Shown here piece after piece: positions 48,825 to 64,000 of a stretch of DNA of 64,000 nucleotides. The DNA comes from Phocoena phocoena. Its lineage: Eukaryota > Chordata > Mammalia > Artiodactyla > Phocoenidae. Both the position numbers and the translations under genes were made by a program. How positions within the stretch are numbered: the stretch's first letter is position 1; each line of letters begins with the position of its first letter. The DNA lies in the NCBI RefSeq assembly GCF_963924675.1, contig NC_089231.1, positions 72,477,191 through 72,541,190 on the forward strand. The letters run 5' to 3'. The notes below the pieces were generated by a model. It ran no database searches. It was not told where the DNA came from and worked only from the letters and a program-made list of their open reading frames with translations.

Positions 48825-48990
48825 CACGGAAAAGCTCAGATAGAACTGGGTCCAGATCCGAACGCTGTCCCACACTGGCTGTGTGACTTCGGGGGAGTGA
48901 CTTCCTCTCCCGGAACCTCAGTCCTGCGTCCCTAGAACTTCTTAGAGCAGTTGAGAGGATAAAGTAAGAGGATGTCTGTACTGCATCTAT
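48825..48990 (+). mobile_element. MIR
   Basis: 'cccacactggctgtgtgact' and 'cctctcccggaacctcagtc': sense MIR core. Confidence 0.7.
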
Positions 48991-49732
48991 ATGTGTCGGG
49001 CAAGTGGCAGGCGGCCAAAATTCCCTTCCTACTCCACAAATACACAGACGTTACAATTACACACACACAAGCACACGTAATAACCCCAGCTGTTTGCATC
49101 TTCCTGAATGCACACGCCAAGCACGCTTGTTTGAAGTAATGGCATAAAGCAGAAAAGTGCAACACTAATAAAAACGTCAGCAACAGCAAGAAAATGGTTG
49201 AACGATAACAGAGCTGTGTGCAGACGAGTCCAGGAGTTCGTTACCCACACGCATGAATGATTTTACCCGAGGCTGGGTCTGTCAGATCCTACAGTCTGAC
49301 TGCCAATTCTGATAAGAACCTTATGCATTTATATTCCAGTTAAATGCAGACACACACACATGGTTGCTACAATCAGTATCAAATCTGATTCATTTATTTA
49401 ACTAAGATAATTGACTTAGGACACACATTTTCCCTTTTCAATTCTATGCCTACCACCAACACAGTAAAATTCCTGTACTCGTCGTATTTCGTGTTTTTTT
49501 TCAACACAGGACTTGGAAGCCTTGACTGTTTTTCTTCACCTGCTTGACTTGATGGTTTTTCAAATTGTGGGATTAGCATGGGGTATAAGCACACAGCCTT
49601 GAGAGTCAGCCGGCCTGGGCGCTGCTTCTCACCAGCTGGTGCCTAAGCCTCAGTTGCCTCATCTGTAAAATGGGCAGAAGGACAACCCTGAGGGTTGTCA
49701 GAAGATTAAAGTAGATAACGCACGTCAATTTC

Positions 49733-50049
49733 TTTTAATTAATTAATTAATTTATTCTTGGCTGCGTTGGGTCTTCATTGCTGCGCGCGGGCTTTCTCTA
49801 GTTGCGGCGAGCGGGGGCTACTCTTTGTTGTGGTGCACGGGCTTCCCATTGTGGTGGCTTCCCTTGTTGCGGAGCACGGGCTGGCTCTAGGCGCGAGGGC
49901 TTCAGTAGTTGTGGCACACGGGCTCAGTACTTGTGGCTCACGGGCTTAGTTGCTCCTCGGCATGTGGGATCTTCCCGAACCAGGGCTCAAACCCATGTCC
50001 CCTGCATTGGCAGACAGATTCCTAACCACTGTGCCACCAGGGAAGTCCC
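49733..50049 (-). mobile_element. Long-type SINE, reverse
   Basis: Starts with ATTA/AATT-rich tail complement and 'ggctgcgttgggtcttcatt', and ends 'gtgccaccagggaagtccc'. Flanks tcaatttctt / tcaagttctt look like an aged target duplication. Confidence 0.92.
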
Positions 50050-50703
50050 ACATGTCAAGTTCTTAGCACAATGAGTAACACATCATTGTGTTACTCACAT
50101 CATACTAGAAGTCGAAAAGCTAGCCGCTGCTATTGTAATCTCCCCACGGCCAGGTCTTTTCTTTCACAGAGACTTTTAAACCCCAAGACTCTACAGAGTT
50201 TTTGCAAACATGTGACTTTGACTGAGTGGCTCCCCTTCTGTGAACCTCAGTTTCCCCTTCTGCACGATGCCATCTTGCTTATCTTTAGAATTTTAGACAT
50301 TGGAGAAACTGAGCCCTATGCTGTCACCCGTCCCTCCTTGTCTTGGCCAGTTGGTTCTAGAAGTTGCTCTGGGTCCCCCCGTCATGATCTTCTCTTGGGC
50401 ATGTGCCACCATTTCTAACCAGAGGCTTTGCCACAGCCTTGTTATTGGAGACGTGCCATGTGATGGCTTCGGTCTGAAGTCTCTTTCTCCCTGATCAGAA
50501 ACCTCTCGCTCAGTCAAGTGAAGTGACTTACCCAGGATCACACAGCTGGTGTGTGCCAGAGCCAGGCTGTCTAACCCCCAGCCTGGGCTGTTACTGCCAC
50601 CTCTCCAAGCCACACCGCCTCCTGGGTTCATTATGGGGAATTTGGAAAATACAGGAAAACCCTCTATTCCTGCCTTCTTACTGTCAATGTCAAAAGTGGT
50701 CAA

Positions 50704-50894
50704 GGGCTTCCCTGGTGGCGCAGTGTTTGAGAGTCCGCCTGCCGATGCAGGAGACACGGGTTCATGCCCCGGTCCGGGAAGATCCCACATGCCGCGGAAT
50801 GGCTGGGCCCGTGAGCCATGGCCTCTGAGCCTGCGCTTCCGGAGCCTGTGCTCCGCAACAGGAGAGGCCACAACAGTGCGAGGCCCGCGTACCA

Positions 50895-50921
<27 letters not shown>
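50704..50921 (+). mobile_element. Cetacean tRNA-derived SINE (short CHR type)
   Basis: Near-consensus with a 30-nt A tail. Flanked by aaaagtggtcaa at 50692-50703 and 50922-50933. Confidence 0.95.
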
Positions 50922-50927
<6 letters not shown>

Positions 50928-51814
50928 GGTCAAATTTCCAGAGGATATGCAGAGACAGAAAGCCCAGAGAAGGGAAGTAACTTGGCCAAGGTCACACAGC
51001 AAGCCGGCAGTGAAGCCAGGTCTGACTCTCCCTCCTTCCTCTCCCCTCCTCCACAGCCAGTGTTTTTCCCATTGTTATTTTCAAGGTGCTAGGGGACAGA
51101 AGGAGGCCACCACAGATGGAGGCCAGGCCCTGTACCAGGAACTTTGACCAGGCTAGTCATTTAACCTTCAGGCTGACCCCATGAGATGGAGTTAACCCTA
51201 TTTCACATCTGAGGAGATTGCATCTCCTGAGGCAAAGGATGGGGGAGGAGGCGAGGGGTCTCTGAGAGGGTCCCCCTGCAACTAAGCCCAGGCTCGAGTC
51301 TGGAAGCAGAATCACCCAGAGGAACGAGGCTTTTCCGCTTTTTGGTTTTATCTCCAATTTGGCTGCTGAAACCCCAACAGAGTCCAGTTCTTGTGGGCTG
51401 GAGCCATTTTCCCCTTTACAAAACTAGGACATATTGAGAATGTCCTGCCGTTCAGGGCCATGGGCCGCAGTTGCCAGGAGGCGAGGTCTGTGGGAGGAGA
51501 GCTGTGAGCAGAGAGGAGGGAAAGTTGAATTTGGCCCTTCCGGGCACAAAAAGTCCCCTTGTTCTGCCTTAGCAGGAGCCTGCACAATATTTCCCTGCTG
51601 TGCAGTCCCAAGCAGCTTCAAGGTCAAAAGCTGGTAGGTTTTCTAAACTTCTGAGGACCCAGCCAGCCAAGCACCCCAAGGCAGGCCTGGAGGGGATGTG
51701 CTGAAGATCTGAGCTCTGAGGCCAGACATTGCATCTGACTTGCTCACAGCTGCATCCACTAGCGGCCAGCTTCGCACACACTAGGTGTGCAGTGTGTATC
51801 AAGTTTACCTGAAT

Positions 51815-52030
51815 TAAAATTAAATCCTGGCAGCACCATTTACTGGCTGTGTGACTTCAGGTAAGTTACTCCACCTCTTTGAGCCTTCGTTTCCTCATCT
51901 GTAGAATGGGGCCAATAACACCAGCCCCTACTTTCTAAGAATGTGAGGGACTTAGACGAAATGACGCTTGGGAAGCGCTTAGTGCAGGGGCTGGCACACA
52001 GTAGGTGCTCCGCAAATGTCAGGAAGTCAC
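51815..52030 (+). mobile_element. MIR
   Basis: 'ttactggctgtgtgacttca', 'cctcatctgtagaatggggc' and 'gctggcacacagtaggtgct': a nearly full sense MIR. Confidence 0.88.
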
Positions 52031-52039
52031 TTCTTCTGC

Positions 52040-52250
52040 ACTAGACACTGTGTTAAGCTTTTTACGTTTGCCATCTTGTGGAAAACTCCCATCTACTCTC
52101 CAGGGCATGAGTTATTTTTCTCATTTTCCAGAAGAAGAATTTGAGGCTTGAGAAGCATCTTGGCCAAAGTCATGGCCAGCAGGGAGCAGAGCTGAGATCT
52201 GAGATTTGAAGCCCATTGTCCTAACCATTAGACTAACCAGACTACAGCTG
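52040..52250 (-). mobile_element. MIR
   Basis: 'cattttccagaagaagaatt', 'ggccaaagtcatggccagca' and 'gagctgagatctgagatttg': antisense MIR, inverted relative to its neighbours. Confidence 0.75.
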
Positions 52251-52324
52251 GCCAGGCACGCTGCTGGGCCCTTTTTTTTTCCCCAGCCTGGGGACAGGGT
52301 ATTCGAGGAGAGTCCCCAGAGAAA

Positions 52325-60675
<8,351 letters not shown>

Positions 60676-60837
60676 GTAAAAATCTGATATTGTAGGCAGA
60701 AGAGGAAGCACCTTCCTGCTCGTTTTATGCCCCCGCTGCCTGCTCCAGGGCTCTTTCTTCTTTTCAGGTTTTTTCCTCCAATGCTTTTAAGTGAGGTTGA
60801 GCCATTAAACCTCTGGGAAGGCAGGTCTCAGCCTTAA

Positions 60838-60940
60838 CTGCCACATCGCGCGGCTTGTGGGATCCCCGACCAGGGATCGAACCCAGCGCCTCGGTAGTGA
60901 AAGTGCAGAGTCCTAACCACTGGACCACCAGGGAATTCCC
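60838..60940 (-). mobile_element. Short SINE (~103 bp), reverse
   Basis: 'gccacatcgcgcggcttgtg' through 'ggaccaccagggaattccc', the short form of the cetartiodactyl SINE. It lies in the DAO intron after the last exon in the window. Confidence 0.88.
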
Positions 60941-60974
60941 CTGGGTTCCTGGCTTCTATCTTGAACATAACCTG

Positions 60975-61430
60975 GGGTGACAGTAGTGGTGATGCTGGAG
61001 ACAAAGGTAGTGGATGTGATGGCAGTGACACCAGCAGTGTTGTGAATGGCAATAATGGTGGTGGTGATGGGGTTGATGATAATAATGTGGATAGAGGAAT
61101 GGTGGTAGTGGAGATAGTATTGTTACAGCAGAGGAGATCAGTGTTGATGGTGGTGGTGAGTGGGAGTTGGGGGTGGCAGTTGGTGCTGATGAAGATGACA
61201 CTTACCAATGATGACTTTTAATAATATGGCAGAGATGAGTCTCAAAGGCCATGTTAATGTTGTGACTGTGCTGACTGCCTCAATGGCGATGTTAGTGGTG
61301 TGGCAGAGATGACGGTATCAATGGCAATGCTAATGGTGGTGGTGGAAATAGTGAATGGGATTGATCGTGATATATTAATGGTAGCAAAGAAGGCAGTAGT
61401 GAAGATGATGTTGTTGATGGAGATGACAAT
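60975..61430. repeat. Degenerate (TGR)n low-complexity tract
   Basis: Rich in GGTGGTGATGATGTT-like motifs over about 450 bp, with no exact unit. The same composition resumes at 61690-61760, after an inserted L1-like piece (61435-61685). Confidence 0.75.
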
Positions 61431-61434
61431 GTCT

Positions 61435-61685
61435 TTCCCAGATTTATTGAGATATAATTGACATATAACATTGTGTACATTTAAAATGTACAACATGATG
61501 ATTTGATATATGTATATATTGTGAAATGATTATCACAATAAGGTTAGTTAATGCATCCATCAACTCACATAACTATAGTTTTTTTGTGGGTGTGGTGAGA
61601 ACATTAAAGATCTACTCTCTTAGCAACTTTCAAGTATATAATACAGTATTGTTAACTATCGTTACTATGCTGTACATTAGAAGGG
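61435..61685 (-). mobile_element. Antisense L1 3' UTR fragment
   Basis: 'attgagatataattgacata' and 'cagtattgttaactatcgtt' are typical of an L1 3' UTR on the minus strand. It interrupts the TGR-rich tract. Confidence 0.75.
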
Positions 61686-61769
61686 ATAACAATGACAGTG
61701 ATGTTAATGGTGATGGTGGAGGTGGTGAAGTTTGATGGTAATGACAATGGCAATTGCAGTGATTTTTCT

Positions 61770-63595
61770 TTGAATTTTATTTTTTTTATACAGCAGGTTC
61801 TTATTAGTTATCTATTTTATACATATTAGTGTATATATGTCAATCCCAATCTCCCAATTCATCCCCCACCACCACCACCTCCGATTTCCCCCCTTGGTGT
61901 CTGTAGGTTTGTTCTCTATATCTGTGTCTCTATTTCTGCCTTGCAAACCAGTTCATCTGTAGCATTTTTCTAGATTTCACATGTATGCGTTAATACATGA
62001 TATTTGTTTTTCTCTTTCTGACTTACTTCTCTCTGTATGACAGTCTCTAGGTCCATCCACGTCTCTACAAATGACCCAACTTTATTCCTTTTTATGGCTG
62101 AGTAATATTCCATTGTATATACGTGACACATCTTCTTTATCCATTCATCTGTCGATGGGCATTTTGGTTGCTTCCATGACCTGGCTATTGTAAATAGTGC
62201 TGCAATGAACATTGGGGTGCATGTGTCTTTTTGAATTATGGTTTTCTCTGGGTATATGCCCAGTAGTGGGATTGCTGGGTCATATGGTAATTCTATTTTT
62301 AGTTTTTTAAGGAACCTCCATACTGTTCTCCATAGTGGATGTATCAATTTACATTCCCACCAACAGTCAAGAGGGTTCCCTTTTCTCCACACCCTCTCCA
62401 GCATTTGTTGTTTGTACATTTTCTGATGATGCCCATTCTAACCAGTGTGAGGTGATACCTCATTGTAGTTTGGATTTGCATTCCTCTAATAATTAGTGAT
62501 GTTGAGCAGCTTTTCATGTGCCTCTTGGCCATCTGTATGTCTTCTTTGGAGAAATATCTATTTAGGTCTTCTGCCCATTTTCTTTTTTTTTTTTTTTTTT
62601 TTTTTTTTTCTGCCCATTTTCTGATTGGGTTGTTTGTTTTTTTAATATTGAGCTGCATGAGCTGTTTATATATTTTGGAGATTAATCCTTTGTCCATTGA
62701 TTTGTTTGCAAATATTTTCTCCCATTCTGAGGGTTGTCTTTTCGTCTTGTTTATAGTTTCCTTTGCGGTTTATAGTTTGCTTTTGCTTAAAAGCAAAAGC
62801 TTTTAAGTTTCATGAGGTCCCATTTGTTTTTATTTCCATTATTCTAGGAGGTGGGTCAAAAAAGATCTTGCTGTGATTTATGTCAAAGAGTGCTCTTCCT
62901 ATGTTTTCCTCTAAGAGTTTTACAGTGTCCAGTCTTACATTTAGGTGTTTAATCCATTTTGAGTTTATTTTTGTGTATGGTGTTAGGGAGTGTTCTAATT
63001 TCATTCTTTTACATGTAACTGTCCAGTTTTCCCAGCACCACTTACTGAAGAGACTGTCTTTTCTCCATTGTATATCCTTGCCTCCTTTGTCAGAGATTAG
63101 TTGACCATAGGTGCATGGCTTTATCTCTGGGCTTTCTATCCTGCTCCATTGATCTATATTTCTGTTTTTGTGCCAGTACCATGTTGTCTTGATGACTGTA
63201 GCTTTGTAGTATAGTCTGAAGTCAGGGAGTCTGATTCCTCCAGCTCTGTTATTTTCCCTCAAGATTGCTTTGGCTATTCGGAGTCTTTTGTGTCTCCATA
63301 CAAATTTTACGATTTTTTACGATTTCTAGTTCTGTAAAAAATGCCATTGTTAATTTGATAGGGATCGCATTGAATCTGTAGATTGCTTTGGGTAGTATAG
63401 TCATTTTCACAATATTGATTCTTGCAATCCAAGAACATGGTATATCTCTCCATCTGTTTGTGTCATCTTTGATTTCTTTCATCAGTGTCTTATAGTTTTC
63501 TGAATACAGGTCTTTTACCTCCTTACGTAGGTTTATTCCTAGGTATTTTATTCTTTTTGATGGTATTATGAGCAGAGATTATAATGTTTTTTAAG
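61770..63595 (-). mobile_element. Antisense 5'-truncated L1 (ORF2 C-terminal third and 3' UTR)
   Basis: Minus-strand frames read [20 protein letters not shown] (within 61970-62419), then [20 protein letters not shown] (within 62810-63262) and [20 protein letters not shown] (63249-63482), i.e. L1 ORF2p after the reverse transcriptase core. Frames are broken by stops and by a T-run at 62583-62608. Non-functional. Confidence 0.92.
62583..62608. repeat. Poly(T) run flanked by a 13-bp direct repeat
   Basis: 26 T residues interrupt the antisense L1 ORF2. tctgcccattttc occurs immediately on both sides (62570-62582 and 62609-62621). Confidence 0.9.
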
Positions 63596-63915
63596 TTTAC
63601 TTAATATTTTAATTTTTTTGGAGTATAGTTGATTTACAATATTGTGTTAGTTTCAGGTATACGGCAAAGTGATTCATTTATACATATACATGTTCATTTT
63701 TTTAGATTCTTTTCTTATATAGGTTATTGCAGACTATTGAGTCGTCTGCAATAACCTATTGCTACACAATGGGTTACACATCTCTGTGCTACACAGTAGG
63801 TTCTTGTTAGTTATCTATCTTATATATAGTAGTGTGTGTGTGTTCATCCCAAGCTCCTGACTTATCACTTCCCGCTATGTTTCCCCTTTGGTAACCATAA
63901 GTTTGTTTTTGACAC
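63596..63915 (-). mobile_element. Antisense L1 3' UTR fragment
   Basis: 'ggagtatagttgatttacaa' to 'ccctttggtaaccataagtt', the same 3' UTR family as 53578. It adjoins the L1 at 61770-63595 and contains an unusual inverted repeat (63720-63758). Confidence 0.82.
63720..63758. repeat. Perfect 15-bp inverted repeat with 9-nt loop
   Basis: taggttattgcagac (63720-63734) is the exact reverse complement of gtctgcaataaccta (63744-63758), inside an L1 3' UTR that normally lacks the second arm. Confidence 0.92.
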
Positions 63916-64000
63916 CTGTGGGATGATAATGTTGAAGTTGATTTAGGCAAACATGGTGGTAAGGGTGAGCATGGCAATGACCCTCCCCCGCCCCCCCCCC

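Larger units (their letters stand above)
60676..64000 (+). other. DAO intron after coding exon 7 (partial)
   Basis: No exon recognised. Holds a short SINE, TGR-rich low-complexity sequence and antisense L1 sequence. The last 20 bases are almost pure C. Confidence 0.8.

Noticed and set aside
62810..63262. A 150-residue open frame on the minus strand
   Set aside because: Recognisable as an L1 ORF2 fragment, not a host gene; listed as part of the L1 element.
63981..64000. C-rich run at the very end of the window
   Set aside because: Could be a real homopolymer, or a gap-edge/sequencing artefact; nothing further can be said from one end.

Overview
This window is nuclear DNA from a mammal, almost certainly a cetacean and most likely a toothed whale. 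The evidence for the lineage is the many tRNA-derived SINEs that begin with a 'cttccctggtggcgcag' head and end in 'gaggcccgcgtacc' plus poly(A). Several are still flanked by target-site duplications of 10 bp or more. MIR, L2, L1, MLT1 and MER5A/MER20-type elements fill most of the remaining DNA. There are no bacterial genes, CRISPR arrays, tRNA or rRNA genes.

Two protein-coding genes can be supported exon by exon, and they are divergently arranged. The 5' part of SSH1 (slingshot protein phosphatase 1, a cofilin phosphatase) lies on the minus strand. It has a CpG-island first exon at 33372-33440 and further exons at 28609-28649, 4938-5041, 1054-1118 and 487-608. Together these encode about the first 134 residues, and the rest of the gene lies to the left of the window. 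The 5' two-thirds of DAO (D-amino-acid oxidase) lies on the plus strand in seven coding exons between 52527 and 60675 (52527-52720, 54073-54187, 55427-55503, 56150-56215, 57963-58017, 59548-59652, 60593-60675). These encode residues 1-231 plus two bases of codon 232; the last coding exons lie to the right. All splice sites are AG/GT and all reading frames join without a stop. The SSH1-DAO neighbourhood matches the arrangement I know from the human genome.

Layout: 1-33.4 kb is SSH1 exons and introns, dominated by a 23.6-kb intron 2 rich in short SINEs. A GC-rich SSH1 promoter/first-exon region lies at about 33.2-34.0 kb. The 34-52.5 kb intergenic interval holds L1 3' ends, MLT1 LTRs, a pair of related solo LTRs, a 155-bp tandem duplication and simple repeats. 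DAO with MIR-rich introns occupies 52.5-60.7 kb. From 60.7 to 64 kb is DAO intron, with a TGR-rich low-complexity tract and antisense L1 sequence.

No new multi-gene system is present. The most interesting signals are small: a near-perfect mariner-type hairpin resembling the ruminant miR-2284/2285 sources; a second 80-nt foldback; an apparent 'poly(A)-only' insertion with a 13-bp target-site duplication; a template-switch-like inverted repeat in an L1 3' UTR; a mosaic SINE intermediate; and an in-frame upstream ATG with a TATA-like box in a MIR just before the DAO start. Family names for repeats are from memory of consensus sequences and were not checked by a database search.
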